Assembly: GCA_026394265.1 (NCBI GenBank)
Contig: JAPKYO010000051.1
Span: forward strand, 1-56,267
Direction: 5' to 3'
From: Candidatus Bathyarchaeota archaeon
Lineage (GTDB): Archaea; Thermoproteota; Bathyarchaeia; TCS64
Length of the DNA: 56,267 bases
The position numbers and the translations under genes are program-made. This document shows positions 41,143-49,755 of the stretch, in pieces. Within the stretch, counting starts at the first letter, position 1; each line of letters opens with the position of its first letter. Below the pieces are notes generated by a model. It saw only the letters and a program-made list of their open reading frames with translations, was not told where the DNA came from and did no database searches.

Positions 41143-42308
41143 CCTTGAAGATAGTCGCGTACCTCAACTGCTTTTCTGCCCTTCGTGAAGACACGGGGGA
41201 CGCGTCTGGCCACTGCACAGGTTACCTCGTGAGGTATCGTGTCCGTGAGCTTCGCCACCTCCTCTACCCTCGGGGCGCATCCGCCTCCGAAGAGGGTGAC
41301 CTCGTCACCGATCTCCGCAGCCCCGGCGTCGGTGAGATCGATCATGCACTGATCCATGCAGACCCGGCCCACAATCGGCGCTCGATCGCCGTGGACGTCG
41401 ACCCACCCCCTATTGGATAGCGCCCTCCTGTAGCCATCCGCGTAACCGATGGGTAGAGTCCCTATGATGCTTGGACGCTTTGTCGTGTAGGTGAGTCCGT
41501 AGCTGATCCCGGCACTCTCCGGGACCGCCTTGACGTTCGATAGGCGTGCCTTTAGCGTCATGGCGGGTTTGAGGCTCACGCGGCTCAGGGCCACGTCGGG
41601 GCTCGGCTCGTAGCCGTAGAGCATGATGCCGGGGCGGACCATATCGAGGGCGTACTCAGGCAGGTCGATGATGGCGGCGCTATTCGAGACGTGTCTGATC
41701 GGTGGCTCAACACCCTTCTTCTTTAGTTCGGCGAGCACCCACGTGAATAGCTCGAATTGGTGTCGTGTGTAGGTCTTGTCGGCTGCGTCTGAGATGGCGA
41801 AGTGAGTGTAGATGCCCTCAATTCTCACATTTTGGAGCCCATCGATCTTGGCGATGGCCCTTATTGCCTCGTCGCTCGGCTGAAACCCGAGGCGCCCCAT
41901 ACCCGTGTCGACCTTTATGTGGGCGACAGCCTCGGCGCTGAGTCTTGCGGCGGCCTCGTCCAGTGCCTCAGCTTGGCGGGGCGTGTAGATAGTCGCCGCG
42001 ACCCTGTTCCTGATGAGCGTATCGTAGTGTTCATCCGGGGTGTAGCCGAGGTTGAGTATCGGCGCATCTATGCCGGCGTTACGCAGCTCCACCGCCTCTG
42101 TTAGCGTGGCGACGCCGAGCCTGTCCGCGCCGTTATCGAGGAATGTCTTGGAGGCTGTCACCGCGCCGTGGCCGTAGGCGTCGGCCTTCACCGCTGCCAG
42201 AATCTCTGCGTCTCTGTTTGTGAGGCGTCTAACCTCGCGTATGTTGTGCGCGAGGGCGTCGAGGTCGACCTCCGCCCAAACTGGTCTGGGGACGAGCATC
42301 GCGTCCAT
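41139..42308 (-). CDS. alr: alanine racemase
   Basis: 389 residues, fully canonical. The PLP Lys41 is in AAVKADAYGHG and the catalytic-Tyr region is GISYGLTYTT. GTLPIGYADGYRR and VGRVCMDQCMIDLT (carbamylated-Lys/substrate loop region) follow. It produces D-alanine from L-alanine with PLP. D-alanine is unusual for an archaeon without murein; an ATP-grasp ligase of the Ddl type is encoded at 47291. ATG at 42308 (M4 at 42299 is an alternative). Convergent with DUF1634; divergent from the glutamine amidotransferase gene. Confidence 0.95.
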   Translation of the reverse strand: MDAMLVPRPVWAEVDLDALAHNIREVRRLTNRDAEILAAVKADAYGHGAVTASKTFLDNGADRLGVATLTEAVELRNAGIDAPILNLGYTPDEHYDTLIRNRVAATIYTPRQAEALDEAAARLSAEAVAHIKVDTGMGRLGFQPSDEAIRAIAKIDGLQNVRIEGIYTHFAISDAADKTYTRHQFELFTWVLAELKKKGVEPPIRHVSNSAAIIDLPEYALDMVRPGIMLYGYEPSPDVALSRVSLKPAMTLKARLSNVKAVPESAGISYGLTYTTKRPSIIGTLPIGYADGYRRALSNRGWVDVHGDRAPIVGRVCMDQCMIDLTDAGAAEIGDEVTLFGGGCAPRVEEVAKLTDTIPHEVTCAVARRVPRVFTKGRKAVEVRDYLQG

Positions 42309-42391
42309 GCCTGAGAATCAGGTGCATCCCCCACATATTGGTTGCCTTCCACACTCGAACCCATTTTAAGCGATACCGATGATCAACAGGC

Positions 42392-43096
42392 ATGGCCTCG
42401 GGCAGGGTCCTGATAATACAGAACGACGCCACCGAGAACCTCGGACTCTATGAGGCGTTCCTCAGGGAACGAGTCGAAGTCGATGTTATCCACGCCTACT
42501 CGATGAAGGTCGGTGATTCCTTCCCCGGAACAGAGAGGTACTCCGCGTTCATCGTGGGTCCCACGCCCATCTCTGCTAACGATGTCCAGAAGCACCCGTT
42601 CCTCGCCCGGGAGTGGGAGTACCTGTCTAGAGTCGTTGGTAGCGGGAAACCGGTGCTTGGCGTGTGCTGCGGCGGGCAGATGCTCGCGCGGCTTCTTGGC
42701 GCCGAGGTTGTGAGGAGCCCGCGGAAGGAGGTGGGCGGCTACACTGTCACACTGACCGATGCAGGCTCCACCGACCCGCTTTTCCGTGGCTTCCCCCGGG
42801 CGGTGCCCGTTTTCCACTGGCACAGCGACATGTTCAAGGTCCCGCCCGGCGGCCGACTGCTGGCGCGCGGCGACCCATGCCCCATCCAGGCATACGGCTG
42901 GAAAAACGTGAGGAGTGTTATCTTCCATCTGGAGATCGACCGCCGCGAGGCGGAGCGGTGGGCGTCGGCCTACCCGGCGGAGCTTGAGGCCGTCGGGAAG
43001 ACGAAGGCGCAGGTCATCGAGGAGTGCGCCGTCAGGGAGTCCGAGATGAGACACCTAGCCGAGATGCTCGTGGAGAACTTCCTCACCCTCGGGTGA
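42392..43096 (+). CDS. class I glutamine amidotransferase-like protein
   Basis: 234 residues. The nucleophile elbow GVCCGGQ has Cys92 in the GxCxGxQ pattern and the C-terminal FHLEI gives the catalytic His-Glu. This is the fold of GuaA-type or gamma-glutamyl-hydrolase-like GATases; no synthetase domain is attached or adjacent, so it may hydrolyse gamma-glutamyl compounds or act on an unlinked partner. The long alpha-helical C-terminus is typical of stand-alone members. ATG at 42392. Confidence 0.85.
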   Translation: MASGRVLIIQNDATENLGLYEAFLRERVEVDVIHAYSMKVGDSFPGTERYSAFIVGPTPISANDVQKHPFLAREWEYLSRVVGSGKPVLGVCCGGQMLARLLGAEVVRSPRKEVGGYTVTLTDAGSTDPLFRGFPRAVPVFHWHSDMFKVPPGGRLLARGDPCPIQAYGWKNVRSVIFHLEIDRREAERWASAYPAELEAVGKTKAQVIEECAVRESEMRHLAEMLVENFLTLG

Positions 43097-43148
43097 CTGG
43101 TAAACCTCATCAATGTGGAGGGCCCCCCTTTATCCCGGTGTTTCTGGT

Positions 43149-44282
43149 TTGAAGATCACGAAGGTCGAGATTATTCCAGTTAACCTGCCGAAGAAGAAGG
43201 TGTTGGCTCTCTCCCGCTATGGCAAGCTGGGTGAGGGTATGCCCTTCGAGTTCATCCTGACGCGCGTACACACCGACGAGGGCGTGACCGGCGTCGGCGA
43301 GTGTCCGCCACTTCCCCCGCTCAGCCCCGAGAACCAGGCCGTCGTCGCCGAGATGCTGAAGAGGTGGATCGTCCCGAACGTGCTGGGGATGGACCCCTTC
43401 GACTTGGAGGGCATCTGGGAGAAGATGGACTACTGGACGCCTACGTACCCGATGGCGAAGGCTGCCCTCGACATGGCCCTCTGGGACATAATGGGCAAGA
43501 GCCTCAACGTCCCCGTCTACAAACTCCTCGGGGGCGGATCGAAGGCCGAGAAGATACCGAACGTCGCCTTAATCGGCATCGATACCCCCACGAAGGTGGC
43601 GGCTGAGGGGAAGCGGCTCGTCAAGGAGGGATACACGGGCATCCGCCTCAAGATAGGCCCGAAGAGGGACGTGTCCTGCGTCGAGGCGATGAGGCAGGCG
43701 ATCGGCGAGGACGTGGTCCTGCGCGTCGACTGCAACCAGGGCTACTCCGCCACCGAGGCCATCAAGATGATCAGGGAACTTGAACAGTTCGACATCGAGC
43801 TGGTCGAGCAGCCGACCGTCTGGTGGGACTTCGCCTCAATAGCCAAGGTCGCGGGCTCCGTGGACACCCCGATAATGCCACACGAGTCACTCTTCTCCAT
43901 GGCCGACGTCAAGACACTCATCGACATGGGCGCTATCGGTGTTCTCGGGCTCAAGACCTACCGGCCAGCGGGAGGTATCACGAACGTCAAGCGGATACTC
44001 GACATGGCGCGCGTGATGAACATCCCCACGCTCATGCACGACGACCTCGAGATGGGCGTCAGTCTATGCGTCGCGTCCCACATCATCGCGGGCTGCGGCA
44101 AGGCCATCACACAGAAGTGCGAGCTATCAGGGTTCCCAGAGTGGTTCGCTGAGGACGTCATCAAGGAGCCGGTGAAGTTCGATGGTGGCTATATCTCTGC
44201 GCCTAAGGGGCCGGGGCTCGGATTCGAGCTCAACGAGGCTATGCTAAAGAAGTACACGACGGGGATCATAACCGTCGGATAG
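43149..44282 (+). CDS. muconate-lactonizing/mandelate racemase family enzyme (enolase superfamily)
   Basis: 377 residues from TTG 43149 (MKITKVEIIPV). The MLE-type catalytic residues are R166-L-K168 (GIRLKIG; the first Lys of the usual KxK is Arg), D194 (RVDCNQGY), E220 (LVEQP), E246 (MPHES) and K269 (GLKTYRPAGG). This subgroup includes muconate cycloisomerases, o-succinylbenzoate synthases and dipeptide epimerases. The DxD motif of Ala-Glu epimerases is not visible, so the substrate is open. It differs in subgroup from the MR-type enzyme at 14385. Confidence 0.87.
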   Translation: MKITKVEIIPVNLPKKKVLALSRYGKLGEGMPFEFILTRVHTDEGVTGVGECPPLPPLSPENQAVVAEMLKRWIVPNVLGMDPFDLEGIWEKMDYWTPTYPMAKAALDMALWDIMGKSLNVPVYKLLGGGSKAEKIPNVALIGIDTPTKVAAEGKRLVKEGYTGIRLKIGPKRDVSCVEAMRQAIGEDVVLRVDCNQGYSATEAIKMIRELEQFDIELVEQPTVWWDFASIAKVAGSVDTPIMPHESLFSMADVKTLIDMGAIGVLGLKTYRPAGGITNVKRILDMARVMNIPTLMHDDLEMGVSLCVASHIIAGCGKAITQKCELSGFPEWFAEDVIKEPVKFDGGYISAPKGPGLGFELNEAMLKKYTTGIITVG

Positions 44283-44379
44283 GGGTGCATATTCCACGAG
44301 GGATAACTCGTGGAGGCCCCCTCCAATCATTTATATTCCAAGACCCGCGCGCTGATTCTTTAGGAGTCCAACGACAGTA

Positions 44380-45957
44380 TTGTCCCTGGAACCTTGTCCG
44401 AGAGTTCTGACGGGCGGCACCCTCATCGATGGTACGGGCCGTCCGGCAATCACCGACAGCATCGTTGTGATGCAGGGCGACTACATTGTAGCCGCGGGAA
44501 AAAAGGGTAAGATCGAGATCCCGAAGGGGGCCGAGGTCTACGACGTCTCCGGCATGACGGTTGTGCCGGGGTTCATCGACAGCCACTGCCACTTCTACCA
44601 CATGGGCATATCGATGATCCGGGACGTCCAGCTCCGCGACACCCCTACCCTCGAGGCCGCCGTGGTGCGCCTCAAGGAGAGGGCCAAGGCGACGAAGAAG
44701 GGTGACTGGATACTCGGCAAGGGCTGGGACGAGTCCAAGTGGCCCGAGAACAGGTACCCTACGAAGGCGGACCTCGACGCGATCAGCAAGACGAACCCGA
44801 TCATGATCGTGCGGATATGCGGCCACCTCCTGACGCTTAACACACCCGCGCTAAAGATCGCGGGTATCACCGGGAAGACACCCCAGCCGGAGGGCGGCCA
44901 GATCGACGTCGGGACAGACGGTGAACCCACAGGCATCCTACGTGACTGCAGGCACCTTGTCGAGTCCTTCATCCCCAAGATAACCGAGGAGACGGCGGTA
45001 GATGGGCTTAAGATAGCGTCCGAGTATGCCCTCAGCCTCGGCTGTACGAGCATCGGGGACGCGGGTTTGGGCGCCGATGCCTTGAAGGCGTATCAGACGG
45101 CGCTCGCCAAGGGATACCTGAAGGTTCGTGCATATCTGTTCATAGACGAGACCGTGCAGAAGCAGAGCTACGAGATGGGCATCCGGACGGGCTTCGGTAA
45201 CGACATGATAAAGATAGGTCCCTCGAAGCACCTCATGGATGGGAGCCTCGGGGCACGTACGGCCGCGCTCTTCGAGCCCTACTCGGATGAGCCCTCGACG
45301 AAGGGTCTCCTCATTATGCCTCCGGAGGTTCTCGATGAGAAGGCGAAGGCTGCTCACAGGCATGGGAACCAGCTGGCGATCCACGCGATCGGCGACTACG
45401 CGATCGAGTGCGTCATAAACAGCATCCAGGCTGCCTTGAAGGAGAAGCCCCGGAAAGATCATCGCCACCGGATTGAGCACTGCGAGATCCTGACCGCGGG
45501 GCAGATCGAGCGGATCAAGGAGCTTGGCATCATCCCGGCTGTTCAGCCGAACTTCGTCGGCGAGTGGGCTGGTCCGGGCAGCATGTACGAGCAGCGCCTC
45601 GGTGATGAGAGGAACCGGCTCAACAACCCCTACAGGATACTGCTGGATGAGGGGATCACGATCGCCTTTGGTAGCGACGGTATGCCCTTCCACCCGATAT
45701 ATGGTGTCTGGAGCGCCGTGAACCACGGGATAAAGGATGCGCGGATAACCCTCGTTGAGGCAATCAAGTGCTATACCCTGAACGGTGCCTATGCCAGCTT
45801 CGACGAAGACGTGAAGGGAAGCATCGAGGTTGGGAAGCTGGCTGACGTTGCCGTCATCGATCGTGACTTGACGAAGAGTAAGCCCGAGGATATCCGCGAC
45901 GCGAAGGTCTATATGACCATTGTAAACGGTAAGATCCTCTATCACAAGGGGCTTTAG
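44380..45957 (+). CDS. amidohydrolase family protein (YtcJ-like)
   Basis: 525 residues. The metal site HxH is in IDSHCHFYH, and later RHGNQLAIHAIGD, RIEHCEIL and FGSDGMPF supply the remaining His and Asp ligands. The layout matches the YtcJ/AEPP-like amidohydrolases of the outer-barrel type. Some hydrolyse N-acyl or phenolic amides, but the substrate is not predictable. TTG 44380 is taken as start; a GGAGT lies 13 bases upstream, which is long, and an in-frame ACG at 44371 is a conceivable alternative. Downstream T-run at 45962-45969 may end the transcript. Confidence 0.85.
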   Translation: MSLEPCPRVLTGGTLIDGTGRPAITDSIVVMQGDYIVAAGKKGKIEIPKGAEVYDVSGMTVVPGFIDSHCHFYHMGISMIRDVQLRDTPTLEAAVVRLKERAKATKKGDWILGKGWDESKWPENRYPTKADLDAISKTNPIMIVRICGHLLTLNTPALKIAGITGKTPQPEGGQIDVGTDGEPTGILRDCRHLVESFIPKITEETAVDGLKIASEYALSLGCTSIGDAGLGADALKAYQTALAKGYLKVRAYLFIDETVQKQSYEMGIRTGFGNDMIKIGPSKHLMDGSLGARTAALFEPYSDEPSTKGLLIMPPEVLDEKAKAAHRHGNQLAIHAIGDYAIECVINSIQAALKEKPRKDHRHRIEHCEILTAGQIERIKELGIIPAVQPNFVGEWAGPGSMYEQRLGDERNRLNNPYRILLDEGITIAFGSDGMPFHPIYGVWSAVNHGIKDARITLVEAIKCYTLNGAYASFDEDVKGSIEVGKLADVAVIDRDLTKSKPEDIRDAKVYMTIVNGKILYHKGL

Positions 45958-45967
45958 TCCCTTTTTT

Positions 45968-46087
45968 TTATCCGGGGTATATTATTCCTTCTCCGCCGCC
46001 TAGTAGGATTGAGGCTAATATTATTACTATTGCGAGAATTGCGATCGAGTATCCGATCGCCATTATTATGCTTCGGCGATTTGCCAT
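45968..46087 (-). CDS. 39-aa single-pass membrane micro-protein
   Basis: A short frame MANRRSIIMAIGYSIAILAI followed by VIILASILLG and a GGGEGIIYPG end: a basic N-terminus, one uninterrupted transmembrane helix (about 7-29) and a polar tail. The start ATG (46087) has an AT-rich CTAATAATAA TATA-like element about 25 bases upstream, as expected of a leaderless gene. The charge-then-helix layout is unlikely to arise by chance in a noncoding strip, but no family is recognised. Confidence 0.55.
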   Translation of the reverse strand: MANRRSIIMAIGYSIAILAIVIILASILLGGGEGIIYPG

Positions 46088-46195
46088 GGTTCTATAGTTG
46101 AGCTTGTTATTATTAGTACATTTTTTTTCAATTATCAGTTTATTGGTGACATGTACCTTATCTTTAACCGATATCTAAAAAACCGATAACACAAT

Positions 46196-46642
46196 CTAGT
46201 CGACGGTCTCTATCGCCTCGAGTTCCCTTACATAATCTGGGTCGAGGCCATGCTCCTTCGCGCCACTAATCATGAGATCGACGTACCTCTTCGTGGGCTT
46301 GAAGGGACCCTTGGGGTTGGTCGTCCTGTAGGTCGCCGCCTTCACCGCCTTCCCCGGCTCATCGACGACGTAGATGGTCTGCCTGTAGTAGATGCCATCG
46401 GGTACCCCCTCGATCGAGTCGAGGTGTAGAAGCTCCTCGTCATTAACCTCGTAGAGAACACCCCTGACAAGCTTCGCCGCCGCGGGCTCGACTCCGGTGA
46501 CTCCACCCTTGTATGTACGACTCATGAAGTTGAACTGGACCTCCCAGTTGGGGAGCATGGCCTTACCCTTGTACACCGCCTTCGGGCAGTGCCTCTTCAG
46601 GGTCTCAGAGTCCAAGAACGAACCATATGAGAAGTACAGCAT
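46196..46642 (-). CDS. gamma-glutamylcyclotransferase-like (AIG2/GGCT fold) protein
   Basis: 148 residues with the N-terminal YFSYGSFL (YGSN-type phosphate/substrate loop), and Glu78 in LDSIEGV as the catalytic-acid candidate. RGVLYEVNDEELLHLD is the typical central part. GGCT enzymes release 5-oxoproline from gamma-glutamyl peptides or amines. ATG at 46642. Last gene of the leftward PP-loop/ATP-grasp/GNAT/GGCT cluster, 50 bases after the GNAT stop. Confidence 0.85.
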   Translation of the reverse strand: MLYFSYGSFLDSETLKRHCPKAVYKGKAMLPNWEVQFNFMSRTYKGGVTGVEPAAAKLVRGVLYEVNDEELLHLDSIEGVPDGIYYRQTIYVVDEPGKAVKAATYRTTNPKGPFKPTKRYVDLMISGAKEHGLDPDYVRELEAIETVD

Positions 46643-46692
46643 GGGGCAGAAGAGGGTTGAATTGGTTAAAAGCGTTGCTTCAGGGGAGTCAG

Positions 46693-47283
46693 CTATGCCT
46701 GTGCACGCTTGTACTGTTTCTCCCCGAGTATGTAGCGGTGATACATCCAGCTCACGTGCTCCGTTGTGAGCTTGACCCTCATTAGGTCTCCAAACTCTTC
46801 GGTGGTTTCTACGTGGTCCATCCCCATGGCGAGGTACCAGTCACGAAGCTTACGCCCCTTCTCATCAACCTCCTCCGTATGGCAGCTGAAGTGACTGTAC
46901 CCGTTCTCGAAGCAGTAGGTGTGGACGAGTGTGAAGAGGCTACTCCCTACGCCCCTTCCCTCCGCGAGGCTGGCCATAGTGTCCCCATAATAGCCCCCCG
47001 GGAGATCAGGGTCCTCGTAGCCGAAGAAGAAGGCGAGGGGCTCCTTACCCCGCCGAACCATGAGAAGGGCGAAGCCACGCCTCTCGCTCCTCGACATGAG
47101 ATCCCAGAGGTCGTATCTGAGCTCCTCCCTGAACATGTGGGAGTCTATCTTGATTACGTCGTCGATCAATCTTCTGTCGAGTGAGAGGTGGACGCTTATC
47201 GTTACGGGCTCCCCGAGAAGAGTGCTTAATCTCTCCTCTACCCGTCTGGATGCCTCCTCGAAAAAGGGTGGCTCCTCGCTCAT
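46693..47283 (-). CDS. GNAT-family N-acetyltransferase
   Basis: 196 residues. The acetyl-CoA pyrophosphate loop is EGRGVGSSLFTLV (about 109-121), preceded by the beta strand LAFFFGYED and followed by YFENGY-type helix and strand elements. It would acetylate or acylate an amino group. It starts 7 bases after the ATP-grasp gene stop, so is part of the same operon. Confidence 0.8.
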   Translation of the reverse strand: MSEEPPFFEEASRRVEERLSTLLGEPVTISVHLSLDRRLIDDVIKIDSHMFREELRYDLWDLMSRSERRGFALLMVRRGKEPLAFFFGYEDPDLPGGYYGDTMASLAEGRGVGSSLFTLVHTYCFENGYSHFSCHTEEVDEKGRKLRDWYLAMGMDHVETTEEFGDLMRVKLTTEHVSWMYHRYILGEKQYKRAQA

Positions 47284-47290
47284 CGAGGAG

Positions 47291-48289
47291 CTACTTGATG
47301 CCGTACCGCTTAAGACCTGCGGCGACGACCTCGCGGATCATGTCGTCGAAGCTCCAGCCCCCACGCAGCCACATGAAGGGGTAGAAGCTGAAGTCGTCGA
47401 CGGACGCGTCGGCGTCTATGCCCGGCAGGGGGTTGATCTCTAGGAAGTAGAGTTCGCCGCGGCTGTTGTATCTGTAGTCGAGGCGGCCCCAGTCGTTGCA
47501 CTGTAGGACCTTGACGGCCTTGAGGGTCGTCTCCTCGATCTCCCTCTTGAGCTTCGTGGTGAGCTTTGCGGGGCACATGTAGTTGGCGGAGGAGTCGTAG
47601 ATTGTCTTGGCCTTCTGGCCGAGGACAGTGCCGAGCTCCGGGGCGAACCTACTGAAGTCCATCTCGAAGATGGGGAGGATGCGCGGCTTCTCGTCGCCGA
47701 TGAAGTTGCCGACTATGCCGACGCTGAACTCGCGGCCGTCTATGAACTCCTCGGCTAGTATGCCCTGCTTGTAGACCTTGAGCATCTCCCCGAGCTTCCT
47801 GCGGAGCTGCTTCTCGTCGTGTACGACGTTGTCGATGTTTATGCCCATGCTGCTGCCCTCGTGGCTGGGCTTTAGGATGAGGGGGTACCTTAGCTTGGGG
47901 TCGATGGGGTCGCCCTCCTCGAAGAGTACGGTGAAGGGCGCGGTCTTTATGCCGTGCCATTCTAGCACCTTCTTCGTCGTGGGCTTGTCGAGGCAGATTG
48001 CCGTCGCCATGATGCCCGCCCCCGTGTAGGGGATGCCGAGCATCTCGCAGAACGCGGGGACCTGGCTCTCCCTGCTCTCCCCCCTGATGCCCTCGGCCCT
48101 GTTGAGGACGAGGTCCGGCTTCTCCCTGCGAAGGGTCTCGAAGCAGGTCTCGTCGGCCTCGATCTGTAGATACTCCCAACCCGCGGCCTCGATGGCGTGC
48201 TTCACGAGCTCGATGGTGTGCGGCGGCTCGTACTCGACTTGGAACTCGCCCTTGTCGTGGCGAGTGTTACAACAAAAAGCGATCCTCAA
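47291..48289 (-). CDS. D-alanine-D-alanine ligase-like ATP-grasp enzyme
   Basis: 332 residues. The three ATP-grasp subdomains are visible: LNRAEGIRGESRESQVPAFCEMLGIPYTGAGIMATAICLDKPTTKKVL (Ddl-type entry region), PLILKPSHEGSSMGI (ATP-lid Lys and loop), and YFLEINPLPGID (metal-binding Glu/Asn). It ligates two amino-acid or hydroxy-acid units using ATP. It clearly belongs to the Ddl group, but the substrate might be D-Ala or another amino acid. The ATG at 48289 is 10 bases after the PP-loop gene stop. Archaeal Ddl-like proteins are rarely explained. Confidence 0.85.
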   Translation of the reverse strand: MRIAFCCNTRHDKGEFQVEYEPPHTIELVKHAIEAAGWEYLQIEADETCFETLRREKPDLVLNRAEGIRGESRESQVPAFCEMLGIPYTGAGIMATAICLDKPTTKKVLEWHGIKTAPFTVLFEEGDPIDPKLRYPLILKPSHEGSSMGINIDNVVHDEKQLRRKLGEMLKVYKQGILAEEFIDGREFSVGIVGNFIGDEKPRILPIFEMDFSRFAPELGTVLGQKAKTIYDSSANYMCPAKLTTKLKREIEETTLKAVKVLQCNDWGRLDYRYNSRGELYFLEINPLPGIDADASVDDFSFYPFMWLRGGWSFDDMIREVVAAGLKRYGIK

Positions 48290-48299
48290 CTTCCTGCGG

Positions 48300-49703
48300 C
48301 TAGGGGACGTCCGAAAGGACCTCCTTGTATATGCTGAGGGTCTCGTTCTTGATCTTCTCCGGCATAGTGATAGCCTCGTGGACGCCGAAGAAGAGCTTGT
48401 AGAGCTCGTCCTCCCTGCCCTTGGCCTCGTCTAGGAACCTCTGCTCAAACTCCTGTGTGAGTGGGCTCTTGTCACCGTTCTTCCACGCGAGGTAGAAGGC
48501 GAAGAGCTGCTCGTCGCGGCCCCTGCCCGTGAGGGCGTAGGTGTTGACGTCGCTGCCGCCGAAAAGGCTGAAGTACTCCTTGCAGTCCTCCGTCAGCATG
48601 TTCTTGGTGAGGCCGACGGTCTTGGGGTCGAAGCCACACGCCTTGATGAGCAGGTACATCTTGCTGCAGACGCTACAGCTCATGCACCAGCGCGTGTCGC
48701 GGCCTGCCTCGGTCTCTACGAAGCAGCTCATGTGGTACTTGGCGACCTCGGGGTACCGTTTGTAGAGGGCGTAGACGACGGCGATGTCGTTCAACGGCTC
48801 GATGACGCTCATCGTGCGTACGCCGCCGCCCGTGAGGAGGCGCGTGATGGCGTCGATGCTCACCGTCCACTTGTGGCTCTGGTCGAAGGCTGGGTAGCAG
48901 ATGTAGCCTTCCCTGTCGTAGTAGTACTCGCTGCAACTCTGCTCGTTGCCGAAGAGTATGTACTTCGCCTGGAACGTGTTGGCGATGGGGAGGAGCATCA
49001 TCGCGTACTGGGTGTTCTGGAGGCCCCAGCCGATCTCCGTCTTGCCCACGCCGAGGCGTATGCCGTCGCGCAGGTGGCCAGTCGTGTGGATGATCTTGTT
49101 CAGCTTCACCTTGAACTCGCTCTCGAACTCCTTTGCGAGCACGTCCTTGTGCTTCTCCTCGTATAAGAGGAGGGGCTCGACGACGTATGCTGCCTGGGGG
49201 TTGAGGCCGAGTTCGCGGCAAACCGCCCAGGTGAGTAGGCTGTCCTTACCGAAGCTGAGGGCGACGACGCTGCTGTCGTCCCTGCTAGGCTGCTTGTAGG
49301 TGGGGATCTTTACGTCGTAGTCGTTGAACTTGATCTTCAGGTTCATGAACTCCTTGAGGAGCTCCGACGTGCGTGTCCCGTCTACGTCTGCGCAGCTTGG
49401 CAGGTCCATCACGAGGTTCTGGAAGAACTGGGTCTGGAAGAAGGGGGGTGAGGTGTTGTATCTCAGCTCGCTCTTCCGGAGGGTCAGGGGGAGGTGGACG
49501 GTCTCGGCGTAGACTAGGTTGTCGAAGAGGACGTCCTTCGCCTCCTGGGGGTAATTCTTCCAGAAGCCGTTGGGGTACTTTACGACATACCGCGACCCGC
49601 GGAGATTTATTTCATAACCCGTCTCGATCTGTCTCGCTTCCACAGAGAGGCTCGACACTATACACATACCTGCGTGGACTTTGTATCCAGAGTCGATAGT
49701 CAT
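48300..49703 (-). CDS. PP-loop ATPase-like enzyme with C-terminal CxxCxxC (MurL-like?)
   Basis: 467 residues. The PP-loop (S150-F-G-K-D-S155 in VVALSFGKDSLLT) indicates an adenylating or ATP-pyrophosphatase fold; a Cys cluster WCMSCSVC has C339, C342, C345. The combination of PP-loop, HKWTVSIDA segment and WCxxCxxC reminds me of bacterial MurL (an epimerase acting on the muropeptide L-Glu), but my recall of that family is incomplete and identity is not proved. First gene of the leftward cluster, 52 bases from the divergent PLP gene. It would be the enzyme activating a carboxylate for the cluster's product. Confidence 0.75.
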   Translation of the reverse strand: MTIDSGYKVHAGMCIVSSLSVEARQIETGYEINLRGSRYVVKYPNGFWKNYPQEAKDVLFDNLVYAETVHLPLTLRKSELRYNTSPPFFQTQFFQNLVMDLPSCADVDGTRTSELLKEFMNLKIKFNDYDVKIPTYKQPSRDDSSVVALSFGKDSLLTWAVCRELGLNPQAAYVVEPLLLYEEKHKDVLAKEFESEFKVKLNKIIHTTGHLRDGIRLGVGKTEIGWGLQNTQYAMMLLPIANTFQAKYILFGNEQSCSEYYYDREGYICYPAFDQSHKWTVSIDAITRLLTGGGVRTMSVIEPLNDIAVVYALYKRYPEVAKYHMSCFVETEAGRDTRWCMSCSVCSKMYLLIKACGFDPKTVGLTKNMLTEDCKEYFSLFGGSDVNTYALTGRGRDEQLFAFYLAWKNGDKSPLTQEFEQRFLDEAKGREDELYKLFFGVHEAITMPEKIKNETLSIYKEVLSDVP

Positions 49704-49755
49704 TAATGCTACTTATTATTGCTTACTATCAGGTTAGAACCAGATCTTGACGGCA

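Noticed and set aside
43149..44282. Call as L-Ala-D/L-Glu epimerase
   Set aside because: The DxD motif of dipeptide epimerases is not visible, so only a family-level call is made despite the D-amino-acid context.
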